Below, piece by piece: positions 17,730-26,625 of a stretch of DNA of 64,000 nucleotides (position 1 is its first letter; every line of letters starts with the position of its first letter). Position numbers and translations under genes: made by a program. The DNA is from Rhizobium sp. Root483D2. GTDB taxonomy: Bacteria > Pseudomonadota > Alphaproteobacteria > Rhizobiales > Rhizobiaceae. The notes under the pieces are model-generated. The model was not told the origin of the DNA. It ran no database searches and saw nothing but the letters and a program-made list of their open reading frames with translations. The stretch lies in assembly GCF_001426685.1 (NCBI RefSeq), contig NZ_LMFB01000016.1, positions 133,898-197,897 on the forward strand, written 5' to 3'.

Positions 17730-17807
17730 TTAGATAAAAAGCATGGTTGCAACGAATACGAACGCTGCACTTATCATGAGGACATTCAACGAATGTGTTA
17801 TTCCCAT
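17730..17807 (-). CDS. 25-residue hydrophobic small protein (single membrane helix)
   Basis: A very small gene. AAGGAGG (17815-17821, read on minus) lies exactly seven bases before an ATG at 17807. The frame runs 25 codons to TAA. The peptide starts MGITHSLNVLMIS and ends in a hydrophobic stretch AAFVFVATMLFI, so it is probably one membrane-spanning helix. The ribosome site is the best match to the anti-Shine-Dalgarno seen in this part of the window. It has its own shared terminator downstream and about 250 bp of gene-free DNA upstream. No function can be assigned; it could modulate a membrane complex. Confidence 0.6.
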   Translation of the reverse strand: MGITHSLNVLMISAAFVFVATMLFI

Positions 17808-18061
17808 AACCGGCCCTCCTTGCGTTGACAGCCGAAAGATAGGGGGAAAATGTCACGCGTGAAAGGAAAAGTTATGCTGCGTTGCGGCATCGGAGGTGCC
17901 GCAGAGGCTTATTCACAGGGCTAAGCACATGATTGAATGCACTTTTGCCGCCCGCCACAATTTTTTCACAATGTCTTTACTTTGGTTAATGTAACGGCGT
18001 GAAATGCGCTGTGAGTGGCCAATTGGACACATGCTTTCCTTGCTTGATTCCGCTTTGCCTG

Positions 18062-18997
18062 TCAGGTCCGGCGGCGGGGCAAAAGGCGGCCATCCAGCAC
18101 CACGAGGCCTGCCGCAATCAGCAGCATGCCGGCAATATCTGTTGTCTCCAGCGTTTCGCCGAGGAAAAGGATGCCGAGCAGAATGGCGCTCGGCGGGACG
18201 AGCAGGGTGACCAGCGAGGTATTGGTCGCGCCGGCGAGGCCCATGATGCGGAAGAACAGGATGTAGCCATAGGCCGTCGATACCAGCGCCAAGGCAAGGA
18301 TCGCCAGCACCGATGTCAGCGGCGGGAAGGCCAGCTGCCAGGGCTGGTCGATCATCAGCGATAGCGGCAGCATGATCAGCGTCGATGCGGTCAGCTGTCC
18401 CGCCGCCGTGACGGGGGCGGCGAGCCCGCGGAAGCGCTTGCCATAGGTTGCCGCAAACCCATAGCTGATCGCGGCTGCGACCGGAAAGAGCAGCGCCCAG
18501 AGCGGAATGTTGCTGTTTGCATGGGTGAGGCCGGGCAGGGCGCTTGGACCGATCAGGACCGCCGTGCCGGTCAGGCCCAGCAGGCAGCCGGCGATCTTGG
18601 CAAGGCTCAGCTTTTCGTCCTGCGTCAACGCATTGGCGATCAGCACCGTGAAGACTGGCGTGGTGGCATTGAGGATGGCAGCAAGGCCGGCGCCGATCTG
18701 CGTCTGGCCAAGAAAGATGAAGGTGTGCGGGATGGCATTGTTGATCAGGCCCAAAAGCAGGAATTGCGGCCAGCGGGCCGTCAGCTCGCGGTAGATGTCA
18801 TAGCGTCCAAAGATGTAGATGTGCAGCGCGATGGCCGCCAGCGCCACGCGCAGCAGGACCAGCGTGAACGCCGGAACATGCTGGATGGCGATCCGCGCGA
18901 AAAAGAAAGAGCCGCCCCAGATCAGCCCGAGCAGGACCAGCAGCCCCCAGGTGGCCATCGTCATGCGGCTCTGCAGACTCGTCGTTGTTGCATCCAT
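18062..18997 (-). CDS. EamA/DMT-family transporter
   Basis: A 311-residue membrane protein with about ten predicted helices in two EamA repeats; the first starts LLVLLGLIWGGSFFFARIAI, the second repeats the pattern from about residue 160. AGGGGACAG lies before the ATG at 18997. The substrate is unknown. It stands alone, divergent from the Kef-type antiporter gene and unrelated in context to the EamA gene at 10783-11733. Confidence 0.85.
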   Translation of the reverse strand: MDATTTSLQSRMTMATWGLLVLLGLIWGGSFFFARIAIQHVPAFTLVLLRVALAAIALHIYIFGRYDIYRELTARWPQFLLLGLINNAIPHTFIFLGQTQIGAGLAAILNATTPVFTVLIANALTQDEKLSLAKIAGCLLGLTGTAVLIGPSALPGLTHANSNIPLWALLFPVAAAISYGFAATYGKRFRGLAAPVTAAGQLTASTLIMLPLSLMIDQPWQLAFPPLTSVLAILALALVSTAYGYILFFRIMGLAGATNTSLVTLLVPPSAILLGILFLGETLETTDIAGMLLIAAGLVVLDGRLLPRRRT

Positions 18998-19112
18998 CTG
19001 ACTGTCCCCTGCTTCGCTCGAAACATAGCCCGCGTTATAGTTTACTTATCCTACAAGCCTCTAAGGCGTAAGGTGGGATCTATCCACCCGATTCTTGACC
19101 GACGTCACAGAT

Positions 19113-20516
19113 ATGAAGGACGATCTGCTGGAGCCTTTGACGACACAATCCATCGCCGCCGCACATGACGGCCAGGGGCTTGTCTCCATTGCGATCGTCG
19201 TGGCGGTCGCAGCCATTCTCGGACTGGGGTTCCTGCGCCTGCGCCAGCCGCCGCTGGTCGGTTTCATCCTGGCAGGCGTGGCCTTGGGGCCGACCGGGTT
19301 CGGCCTTATCTCCAACAGTGCCAATGTCACGCTTTTGGCCGAAATGGGCGTCGTCGTCCTCCTGTTTTTCATCGGCATGGAATTGTCGATCAAGGCCTTC
19401 GTGCTTAGCCTGCGGCAAGCTTTGCTGGTGGCGGGCGGACAGGTGATCGCGGCAATCGCTGCCGCAGGGCTGATTGCGCTGATCACGGGCGCAAGCATGG
19501 CCGAGGGGCTCATCCTCGGTTTCGTCATCGCAATGTCGTCCACGGTCGTTGCCATGAAGATGCTGGAAGATATGGGGGAGTTGCGCAGCGAAACCGGGCG
19601 GATCGCCGTCGGCGTGCTGATTGCGCAGGATATCGCCGTGGTGCCGATGCTCATCCTGGTCTCGAGTCTCGGCGGCGAGGAACTGCATATCGGCATCATC
19701 GCGGTCAAAATGGTGATCGCAATTGCCATTCTCGCGGCCCTGCTCTGGTGGTTTGGCCGCCACGGCAAGTTGCGGGTTCCCTATAGCGAGGCGGTCGAGG
19801 ACAAGGTGGAGATATTGGCGCTCGGCGCGCTCGCCGTCTGCTTCGGGGCCGCCGCGATTTCGGGCCTTGCCGGCATGTCGCCAGCCTATGGGGCGTTTCT
19901 GTCGGGCATCGTCATCGGCAATTCGACGCTGCGCAGCCGCGTCATTCCGGTGATCGAGCCGATCCAGAGCGTGTTGCTGGTGGTGTTCTTCCTGTCGATC
20001 GGCCTGTTGATCGACCTCACTTTCATCGGTGAGAATTTCTGGTCGGTGCTGAGTGCTGCGCTGATCGTGATTGCGGCAAAGACGCTTTTGAACATCTTTC
20101 TGTTGCGCAAGACCGGCTCATCGCCACAGATTGCGCTCGTGGCGGGCCTGTCGATGGCGCAGATCGGCGAGTTCTCGTTTGTGCTGGCCGCCGCCGGTCT
20201 GGGGGCCGGTGTTCTGCAGTTCGATACCTACAAGGTGGCGATCGCGGTGACTGCGGTTTCCCTGCTCGTCTCGCCGCTCTGGGTCAGCATGATGCACCGG
20301 CTGGAAAACATCGCGTCCGAACATCTGCTCACCTACCGCAAGGCCTTTGCCGTCGCCTATGCGCGCGAACTGAACGAAGTGTCGAAACGGGGAGCGGCGC
20401 TTGCGGGCGCCCGTTGGTCGTTGAAGCTGCGCTACCGCGCCTTGCGGCTTGCCCGTCACCACCGGCGGCGGGCAAGAGCGCTGAAACAGCGTGAAGCGGA
20501 TATTACAGAGCGCTGA
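19113..20516 (+). CDS. Kef-type K+/H+ or Na+/H+ antiporter (CPA2), no RCK domain
   Basis: A 467-residue membrane protein with about twelve helices of the NaHexchanger domain, including RLRQPPLVGFILAGVALGP (the KefB/C opening) and AEMGVVVLLFFIGMELS. The gating TrkA-N/RCK domain of true KefB/KefC is absent. Instead the C-terminus (about 400-467) is a basic, Arg-rich helical tail. It probably exchanges a monovalent cation for protons at the inner membrane. The first ATG is 19113; an in-frame TTG lies 18 bases earlier. Its 3' end overlaps the convergent MltB-like gene by 14 bp. Confidence 0.85.
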   Translation: MKDDLLEPLTTQSIAAAHDGQGLVSIAIVVAVAAILGLGFLRLRQPPLVGFILAGVALGPTGFGLISNSANVTLLAEMGVVVLLFFIGMELSIKAFVLSLRQALLVAGGQVIAAIAAAGLIALITGASMAEGLILGFVIAMSSTVVAMKMLEDMGELRSETGRIAVGVLIAQDIAVVPMLILVSSLGGEELHIGIIAVKMVIAIAILAALLWWFGRHGKLRVPYSEAVEDKVEILALGALAVCFGAAAISGLAGMSPAYGAFLSGIVIGNSTLRSRVIPVIEPIQSVLLVVFFLSIGLLIDLTFIGENFWSVLSAALIVIAAKTLLNIFLLRKTGSSPQIALVAGLSMAQIGEFSFVLAAAGLGAGVLQFDTYKVAIAVTAVSLLVSPLWVSMMHRLENIASEHLLTYRKAFAVAYARELNEVSKRGAALAGARWSLKLRYRALRLARHHRRRARALKQREADITER

Positions 20517-21720
20517 GGACAGCCGGTGTGGCCCAGCCGTCGGCCGGCATGCCGAGGCGCAGCTGCTCTTTCTGCAACGCTGCACGGGTGCCGGAGCCAA
20601 GGATCCCGTCGATCTTGCCGACATCATGGCCGAGCGCCTGCAGCTTCGTCTGCAGCGCCTTCATCTCTTCGTCGTTCAGACCCGGTTCCGGCGTGTGGTT
20701 GTCATAGGTGGGGGCGCCTGCAAGCCGCGTTGCGAAATAGGCGGCCGAGGTCGTGTAGATGAACGACTGGTTCCATTCGAGATAGACGTTGAAGTTCGGA
20801 TAGGTCAGGAAGGCGACGCCGTGGCGGCCCTGCGGGATGACCAGCGAGGAGGCAAGCTGCGGGAACGCCGTATTGCCGTCGCGCGGCTTGACGCCAAGCT
20901 TGAACCAGTCGCCTGCAGTCATGCCGGTCTGCAGGCCGGTCTTTTCCCAGGGCAGGTTTTCCGGCAGGTTGACTTCCTGGATCCAGGGCTGGCCGGCGGT
21001 GAAGCCGAGGCTCTTGATGAACTTGGCGGCTGTCAGGATGGCATCCGGCGCGCTCTGCTTCAGGTTGACGTGACCGTCGCCATCGCCGTCCATGCCCTGC
21101 GCGATAATGTCTTCCGGCAGCATCTGCACCTGGCCGATTTCGCCGGCCCATGCACCGGTCGTCGTTTCCGGATCGAGGTCGCCATGCTGGACCATCTCGA
21201 TGGCCGAGATCAGCTGCGGGCGGAACATTTCCGGGCGGCGGCAATCATGCGCCAGCGTCACCAGGGCGTTGCGGGTGTTGAAATCGCCCTGAACGGCGCC
21301 GAAGTCGGTTTCCATCGCCCAGAAGGCGGTGATCACCGGAGCTGGAACGCCGAATTCCTTGTCGGCCCGATCAAAGATCGCGGCATATTCCTTCATCTTC
21401 TTTGCGCCGATATCCAGCCGCGCCTTGCTGACAGTGCGCTGCGAGAATTCGGTAAAACTCTGCTTGAAGACACCCTGGGCGCGGTCGCGGCTCAGCACTT
21501 TTTCGGAAATCGCAGCACCGGCAAGGGCGCGATCCGCCACATCGGCCGGGATGCCCTTGGCAACAGCCTCAGCCTTGACGCCCTGCAGGAAGGTGGCGAG
21601 ATCGCCGCCGCAGGCTTGTGCCGGTGTGGCTGGTGCCGCCGCCTGCTGCGCAAGCGCCGTTGAGGTCAAAAGGGTGAGGAAGCCGATCGAAAGAACGGAG
21701 CGCAGTGTGCTGCGTGTCAT
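20503..21720 (-). CDS. lytic murein transglycosylase, MltB-like with C-terminal peptidoglycan-binding domain
   Basis: A 405-residue exported enzyme. A signal peptide ends near TALAQQ (about 25). The SLT_2 (MltB-type) domain has the catalytic Glu in FWAMETDFG and the MLPEDIIAQGMDGDGDG segment that follows. The last ~60 residues are a PG_binding_1 domain (LQTKLQALGHDVGKIDGILG). It cleaves the MurNAc-GlcNAc bond giving 1,6-anhydro ends. ATG 21720 has AAGGAC upstream; a longer in-frame start has no signal peptide and no ribosome site. A GH25 lysozyme gene lies directly upstream on the same strand. Confidence 0.9.
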   Translation of the reverse strand: MTRSTLRSVLSIGFLTLLTSTALAQQAAAPATPAQACGGDLATFLQGVKAEAVAKGIPADVADRALAGAAISEKVLSRDRAQGVFKQSFTEFSQRTVSKARLDIGAKKMKEYAAIFDRADKEFGVPAPVITAFWAMETDFGAVQGDFNTRNALVTLAHDCRRPEMFRPQLISAIEMVQHGDLDPETTTGAWAGEIGQVQMLPEDIIAQGMDGDGDGHVNLKQSAPDAILTAAKFIKSLGFTAGQPWIQEVNLPENLPWEKTGLQTGMTAGDWFKLGVKPRDGNTAFPQLASSLVIPQGRHGVAFLTYPNFNVYLEWNQSFIYTTSAAYFATRLAGAPTYDNHTPEPGLNDEEMKALQTKLQALGHDVGKIDGILGSGTRAALQKEQLRLGMPADGWATPAVLSAL

Positions 21721-21852
21721 CGCAAGTCCTTGTTGTAAGGCCGGAAACCGGCTGAAAGCAGCGGAAATACGGCTGCTCGTATCTGGCGGAAAATATGGCA
21801 GCGTCTTTCGCACGGCAATGGGGCGGAAAGAAGAAATGACGCTGCGTTTCTA

Positions 21853-22653
21853 TCAGTTTTGCGCCATTGCCTTGGGCTTGGAAACGGCCGCCACCCAGCT
21901 CTTCCAGTTCTTGTGCGAGCCGGCAAACACATTGATATCGGTATTGCCGCTGATGCCGGGGATGACGCCGGTGCTGGTATATTGCCAGAAGGCCCAGCGG
22001 CGCTCGGTGTAGATTTCCGTCGGGTGGGCTGCGACCGAGCGGACCCAGAAATGATAGTCCTTGAACTGGCCGACGAGATTGTCGCGGTGGAAATCGACCG
22101 AGGTATAGATGATCGGGCGCTTGCCGTAATAGGCTTCCAGCCGGTCCATGAAGCGCTTCATTTCGCTTTGCACGGTCAGGGCCGAGGGCCTGTAGCGGCA
22201 CGTCTTGGATTCGCCGTTCCATTCGACATCGAGAACCGGAGGCAGGTAGACGGCGCTCTTGGGCACATTGGCGATGAACCAATCGGCCTGCTGGTCGGCT
22301 GTCGAACAGAAATAGTAGAAATGATAGGGCGCATAGGGCAGGCCGGCGGCACGCGCCTCTTGCCAGTATTCGTTGAACTTGGCGTCGATCCGGTCCTTGC
22401 CTTCGGTCGCCTTGATGAAGGCGAAGGAGACGCCGGAGGTCTTCACCTTGGCCCAGTCGATATCGCCCTGCCATTTCGAGACGTCGATGCCGTGGACCGT
22501 GTGATGCTGCGGCGTCTTTGCGCCAAAATCCTGCGGGTCCTTGTCCTGGAACTTGGGCGGGATCGATGCCGTGGAGACGAGATCGTAATCTGTCGATGTG
22601 CAGGCGGAAAGAAGCGAGACAATAGGCAGAAGAGCCAGGAATAGCCGGCGCAT
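21853..22653 (-). CDS. glycoside hydrolase family 25 lysozyme, lipoprotein
   Basis: A 266-residue protein. The N-terminus is a lipoprotein signal with lipobox LLSAC (Cys at about 18). The GH25 domain starts with HGIDVSKWQGDIDW, and the acidic LDVEWNG lies at the barrel end. GH25 enzymes hydrolyse peptidoglycan glycan strands. Lipid anchoring suggests action from the inner face of the outer membrane. The ATG at 22653 is chosen because the lipoprotein signal begins there. It is probably independent of btaB upstream, with a 219-bp gap. Confidence 0.87.
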   Translation of the reverse strand: MRRLFLALLPIVSLLSACTSTDYDLVSTASIPPKFQDKDPQDFGAKTPQHHTVHGIDVSKWQGDIDWAKVKTSGVSFAFIKATEGKDRIDAKFNEYWQEARAAGLPYAPYHFYYFCSTADQQADWFIANVPKSAVYLPPVLDVEWNGESKTCRYRPSALTVQSEMKRFMDRLEAYYGKRPIIYTSVDFHRDNLVGQFKDYHFWVRSVAAHPTEIYTERRWAFWQYTSTGVIPGISGNTDINVFAGSHKNWKSWVAAVSKPKAMAQN

Positions 22654-22872
22654 GAGGTTTCCGTTCTGAAACGATCGACGTTGCTGCCTCACGCGATGAT
22701 ATCCGCTGATGTGAATCCCCCAGGAGGCATGAACCTCATTTTCACCATATCATCGTAAAAATTGAGTTAGTTTCAAGCGGCAATTGCGAAAGCGGCCCGG
22801 CTAACCGTTAACACGGCCTGTTTACCGGTGACAAATCATGAAGCACGATGATGTCGCGGGGCTTGTGCCGGA

Positions 22873-23541
22873 TCAGCTGCCGGTGCGCCGATAGGTGAAT
22901 AGCCAGGCGTAGCCGCGTCCGATGGGGCGGAATTCCAAAGTGTCGCCGCGGTCTGCAGCAATGCCTCTGAGCACGCTCTCCATCGACGGGCGCGGCGTGA
23001 CGTGAAAGCGGCGCAGCCAGGCCTGCAATCCGCGTTTGAAGAATACTGGCAGGCGTTCCTGCTGGCCGAAATCGGCGATATGCAGCGATCCGCCGGGATT
23101 GAGTGCTGCGATGGCTGCGCCGATCGCCTTTTCCCAGTCCGGGATCATCGACAGGGCATAGGATATGACGATCCGGTCGAAACCGGCTTCTCCGAATTCG
23201 GCTGCCTTAAAATCGGAGGCATCGGCGACGCGCAGCACCGTCCCGGTACGGCCGGGCCTGCTCAATTTCGCTTCGGCGGACACCAGCATTTCTGCTGAGA
23301 TATCCAGCCCGAACAGCCGCGCATGCGGGAAACGATTGCCGATCAGCGCCAGATTGCGGCCGGTGCCGCAGCCGACTTCCAGAACGCTGGCGCCAGCTGG
23401 AACGTCCAGCTCGCGGATCAGCGTGTCGCGGCCGAACAGATAATATTTGCGGGTCAGGTCGTAGAAATGCCGCTGGGTGCGATACATCCGGTCCATGCGC
23501 TCGGCATGGCTGCCGCCTGCACCGGTCTCGATCGCCGTCAT
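22873..23541 (-). CDS. btaB: betaine-lipid N-methyltransferase BtaB
   Basis: A 222-residue class I SAM methyltransferase with motif I VLEVGCGTGRNLALIG near 57-72. BtaB adds three methyl groups to diacylglyceryl-homoserine to give DGTS, a phosphorus-free membrane lipid. The assignment rests on its position: its ATG overlaps the btaA stop (ATGA), the same order and coupling as in Rhodobacter and Sinorhizobium. Size is close to known BtaB. GGAAGACGG precedes the start. Confidence 0.9.
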   Translation of the reverse strand: MTAIETGAGGSHAERMDRMYRTQRHFYDLTRKYYLFGRDTLIRELDVPAGASVLEVGCGTGRNLALIGNRFPHARLFGLDISAEMLVSAEAKLSRPGRTGTVLRVADASDFKAAEFGEAGFDRIVISYALSMIPDWEKAIGAAIAALNPGGSLHIADFGQQERLPVFFKRGLQAWLRRFHVTPRPSMESVLRGIAADRGDTLEFRPIGRGYAWLFTYRRTGS

Positions 23542-24788
23542 GCCGTCTTCCTGTAGATGTGGAAGCCGCCATAGATGGCCGAGCGGTCCTTGAGATTGAG
23601 CGCCTGCGACTGCTCGCCATCATACTGCCATTGGCCAAGCACGTTTTCGGAGACGCGGCCCTCCAGAATGCTGGCTTCGGCGGCCGTGCGGAAGATGACC
23701 ATGGCGCCCTCCGCCGATGTGCGGGTGATTTCGCTCCACAGGTCGTTCAGCTGCCGGTCGTTCATCCAGTCCTGCGCATCGAGCAGCACGTAGCGATCGA
23801 CGGAGCCGGCGGCTTTCCTGGCCAGGAGTTCGGTGAAGCTTTCGTGATGAACATGCACGCGCCCGGCATTGTTGCGGATGGTCTCGTGGCGGCCGGCGTG
23901 CAGATAGTCCGGCAGGTCGCCTTCATGCGGCAGCGGGTAACGGCGGGCGAAGGCCTGCCAGGCGAAGTAGTTGTCCTTCAGCGGAAAATGGCAGCAGAGC
24001 TTTTCCAGCCGGTGGCGCAGGACGCCGGCGAGTGATTTTTCCGCGCTGAGGCTTGCCAGTTCGTCGAACTGCTGCGGCGGAATGCCAAGGCCGAACAGCG
24101 AGCTCTTGCGGCTGGTGATCCAGCGGATGACCGGGCGGTCGAACAGCGGGGAAAGCCGTTCGTCGAAGAACTGGCGCTGCTCGCGCATCGAGCGGGCATT
24201 GGCAAGTTCGCTCGGATCGACGCCGTGCAGGCGCGCCAGGAGATGACCAAGGCCGATGAAGCGGCCGAGCAGGCCGGTGCGGTAAATGTTCTTCCCAAAG
24301 ACAGTGATGCGGCGCTGGCCGGTCAGGCTGCGGGCATTCCAGTATTGGCGGGTTGCATTGTCGAGCTTCGGCGCAATGAAGAGATCATAGGCCTGGACGT
24401 TGCTGGCATTATCATGCCGGGCGAGGAAGCGGACGATATCCGCATGGCCCGGAAGATGGCGGAACGCGGCGAGCTTCAAGCGGTTCAGCGCCACGTGATG
24501 CCGGTTGAGATCGACCACATCAATGCGCTCGGGGGCTGCCGAGAGATAGGCGAGCATGTTGCAGCCGCCCGATCCGATGGTGACGATATGATGTTCCGGG
24601 CGTAGCTGCATCGCCGCCATATCGACGGCCGGATCCTCCCAGATCTGGGGGTAGACGAGGCCGGTGAAGAGCAGGCCGAACAGACGTTCCGACAGGCCTT
24701 CCAAACTCAGCGCCTTGTGCTGGATCAGCGCGGTTTTCAGCTTGCGGTTCCGTTTGCCGTAGCCTGCATCGGGTGCGAGATCGGTCAT
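23538..24788 (-). CDS. btaA: S-adenosylmethionine:diacylglycerol 3-amino-3-carboxypropyltransferase BtaA
   Basis: A 416-residue DUF3419/BtaA protein. After the opening FGLLFTGLVYPQIWEDP it has an SAM-binding segment, ITIGSGGCNMLAYLSA-like, then DLNRHHVALNRLKL; the C-terminal part has a second methyltransferase-like core. BtaA transfers the aminocarboxypropyl group of SAM to diacylglycerol, the first step of DGTS synthesis. In Sinorhizobium this pathway replaces phospholipids under phosphate limitation. ATG 24788 is the only ATG near the N-terminus; the frame extends to a TTG at 24857. A palindrome lies between it and the divergent GGDEF-EAL gene. Confidence 0.92.
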   Translation of the reverse strand: MTDLAPDAGYGKRNRKLKTALIQHKALSLEGLSERLFGLLFTGLVYPQIWEDPAVDMAAMQLRPEHHIVTIGSGGCNMLAYLSAAPERIDVVDLNRHHVALNRLKLAAFRHLPGHADIVRFLARHDNASNVQAYDLFIAPKLDNATRQYWNARSLTGQRRITVFGKNIYRTGLLGRFIGLGHLLARLHGVDPSELANARSMREQRQFFDERLSPLFDRPVIRWITSRKSSLFGLGIPPQQFDELASLSAEKSLAGVLRHRLEKLCCHFPLKDNYFAWQAFARRYPLPHEGDLPDYLHAGRHETIRNNAGRVHVHHESFTELLARKAAGSVDRYVLLDAQDWMNDRQLNDLWSEITRTSAEGAMVIFRTAAEASILEGRVSENVLGQWQYDGEQSQALNLKDRSAIYGGFHIYRKTA

Positions 24789-24866
24789 GTCTGCCTGCCA
24801 TCCGTTGACGTTGGATGGAGCTTCTAAGACGAGTCCGCTACATTTTGATGACGGCAAATTTCTATG

Positions 24867-24886
24867 AATTCTTACCCGTAAGAATT
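24867..24886. promoter_or_regulatory. 20-bp palindrome between btaA and the GGDEF-EAL gene
   Basis: AATTCTTAC (24867-24875), CC, GTAAGAATT (24878-24886): a perfect 9-bp inverted repeat. It sits between the divergent start codons (24788 and 24935) and touches a candidate -35 element at 24885. This is the position expected for an operator acting on one or both genes. The regulator is unknown. Confidence 0.6.
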
Positions 24887-24914
24887 GATTAAACCTGTCT
24901 ATGTTAGGTAGAAT
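24885..24914 (+). promoter_or_regulatory. candidate sigma-70 promoter of the GGDEF-EAL gene
   Basis: TTGATT (24885-24890), an 18-bp spacer and TAGAAT (24909-24914), 20 bp before the start codon. The -35 overlaps the right arm of the palindrome, so a bound regulator would block it. Confidence 0.4.
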
Positions 24915-24934
24915 AAGTTTTTCGGGGCGCTAAC

Positions 24935-26512
24935 ATGATGTTAAAGGCTTTTCTGCCGAAGTCCGAGCAGCGGTATGCTGTGATGGGCGCGGCGATCGGG
25001 GCATTGTTTCCGGCAGTTGGTATTATTTATGATAGCATGAGCGGCAATGCTCACGGATTTTTGGGCAGCGGCACGCTGGCCGCATCGCATGTTTCACTCG
25101 TCCTGATGCCGCTTGTCTGCGGTCTGTTCTTTTACCAGCGCGGGCGCACGCAAAGCCGGCTGTTGGACGAGCTTGAGCTGCGCCGCAAGACGGAAGAAAA
25201 CCTGTCGCATATCGTCCACACCGATCAGCTGACCGGCATGGCCAACCGGGTGGCGCTGGAGCGCGATCTTCGCGACATTCTTGCCACCGGGCCGGTGCCT
25301 GCGGGCCGTACCGCTCTTTTGATGCTGGACCTCGACCGTTTCAAATTCGTCAATGATTCCATGGGGCATGATGCCGGAGACGCCTTGCTCGTGGCGCTCG
25401 GCAGGCGGCTGATCCAGGCGATGTCGGGGATTGCTTCGGTCTACCGGATGGGGGGCGACGAGTTTGTCATCGTCGTCGCAGGGTCTCCCTCCGACGGCAA
25501 GCTTGACGATATCTGCGTGACCATCAAGGGGCTGTTTGCCGAACCGTTCCAGCTTGCGTCCGCGCAGTTCTGGACGGGCGGCAGCATCGGCGTTGCCTAT
25601 GTGGAACCGGACGACCCGTCGATTTCCGCAGTGCTCAAACGCGCCGATCTCGCGCTCTACAAGGCCAAGGAAATTGCCGGCAACAGCCACGTGGTCTACG
25701 CGCCCGATATGGCCGAGGAGGCAACACGCAAGGGTGAGATCGAGTACGACCTGTCCCGCGCTCTGGCGGCCGGTGAATTCTACCTGGAGTATCAGCCGAT
25801 CGTCGGGATCGAAAGCCGGGCTATCCGCGCCTTTGAAGCACTGATTCGCTGGCGCCACCCCGACAAGGGCATCATTCCGCCCGATCATTTCATCGCTTCT
25901 GCCGAAAAGACCGGGCTTATCTTGCCGATCGGCAACTGGGTTCTGCGGACCGCCTGCCTGGAGGCGGCGCGGTGGCCGGCCCCGACCGGCATTGCTGTCA
26001 ATGTCGCCGGCGACCAGTTCAAGGATCGGGCTTTCGTTCCGCATGTGAAGGCATGCCTCGCTGAGGCGGGACTTGCGCCCGGCCGCCTGACCATCGAGGT
26101 CACCGAATCGATCTTTTACGTCGATGCGGCCATTATCAGCGACAGCCTGACGGAGCTTCGGGCGCACGGCGTGCGCATTGCGCTTGACGATTTCGGCATC
26201 GGCTTTTCGTCGATCAACAATCTCCGGCGCTTCCCGCTCGACCAGCTCAAGGTCGATCGCTCGTTCACGCAGGCAATGCTTGGCAATCAGCGGGATGCCG
26301 AAATCGTCGATATCATCCTGCAGCTGGGAAACACGTTCCAGGTCTCCACCACCATAGAGGGTATCGAAACCGAGGGGCAGATGGAATTCGTGCGCGCGCT
26401 CGGTGCTTCGGAAGCGCAGGGCTATCTGATTTCGCGGCCTGTGTCGGCGGAGGGGGCGATGGCCATCCTGAAGCGCGAACCGGAGCAGCTGGCGGCACGA
26501 TCCATCGGTTAG
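24935..26512 (+). CDS. membrane-bound GGDEF-EAL protein (diguanylate cyclase / phosphodiesterase)
   Basis: A 525-residue protein. Two membrane helices (about 13-34 and 48-67), a short linker helix, a GGDEF domain (about 92-255) and an EAL domain (about 270-515). GGDEF is intact at 173-177. There is no RxxD inhibitory site five residues before it. EAL is intact (301-303), with DDFG at 418-421, KVD at 439-441 and an EGIETEGQ tail. Both activities are thus possible, making and breaking cyclic di-GMP. The short periplasmic loop leaves little room for a sensor. Divergent from btaA. Confidence 0.92.
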   Translation: MMLKAFLPKSEQRYAVMGAAIGALFPAVGIIYDSMSGNAHGFLGSGTLAASHVSLVLMPLVCGLFFYQRGRTQSRLLDELELRRKTEENLSHIVHTDQLTGMANRVALERDLRDILATGPVPAGRTALLMLDLDRFKFVNDSMGHDAGDALLVALGRRLIQAMSGIASVYRMGGDEFVIVVAGSPSDGKLDDICVTIKGLFAEPFQLASAQFWTGGSIGVAYVEPDDPSISAVLKRADLALYKAKEIAGNSHVVYAPDMAEEATRKGEIEYDLSRALAAGEFYLEYQPIVGIESRAIRAFEALIRWRHPDKGIIPPDHFIASAEKTGLILPIGNWVLRTACLEAARWPAPTGIAVNVAGDQFKDRAFVPHVKACLAEAGLAPGRLTIEVTESIFYVDAAIISDSLTELRAHGVRIALDDFGIGFSSINNLRRFPLDQLKVDRSFTQAMLGNQRDAEIVDIILQLGNTFQVSTTIEGIETEGQMEFVRALGASEAQGYLISRPVSAEGAMAILKREPEQLAARSIG

Positions 26513-26625
26513 GGCCTCATTTCCTGTATGAGGCTTCAGAAACATGTTTAGCGTCAATGTGATTGCCACAAAGCCTTCCTAAATGCGTGAAATCCTGTTT
26601 CTGTAAAATTAGCGAAGCAGGGGCG

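Noticed and set aside
17653-17856. 67-codon minus-strand frame overlapping the micro-protein
   Set aside because: It uses another frame than the one placed by the AAGGAGG site, has no ribosome site of its own and no recognisable content.
17883-17903. Hairpin TGCGGCA ... TGCCGCA
   Set aside because: Short stem, no T-run, no gene ending beside it; probably chance in GC-rich DNA.
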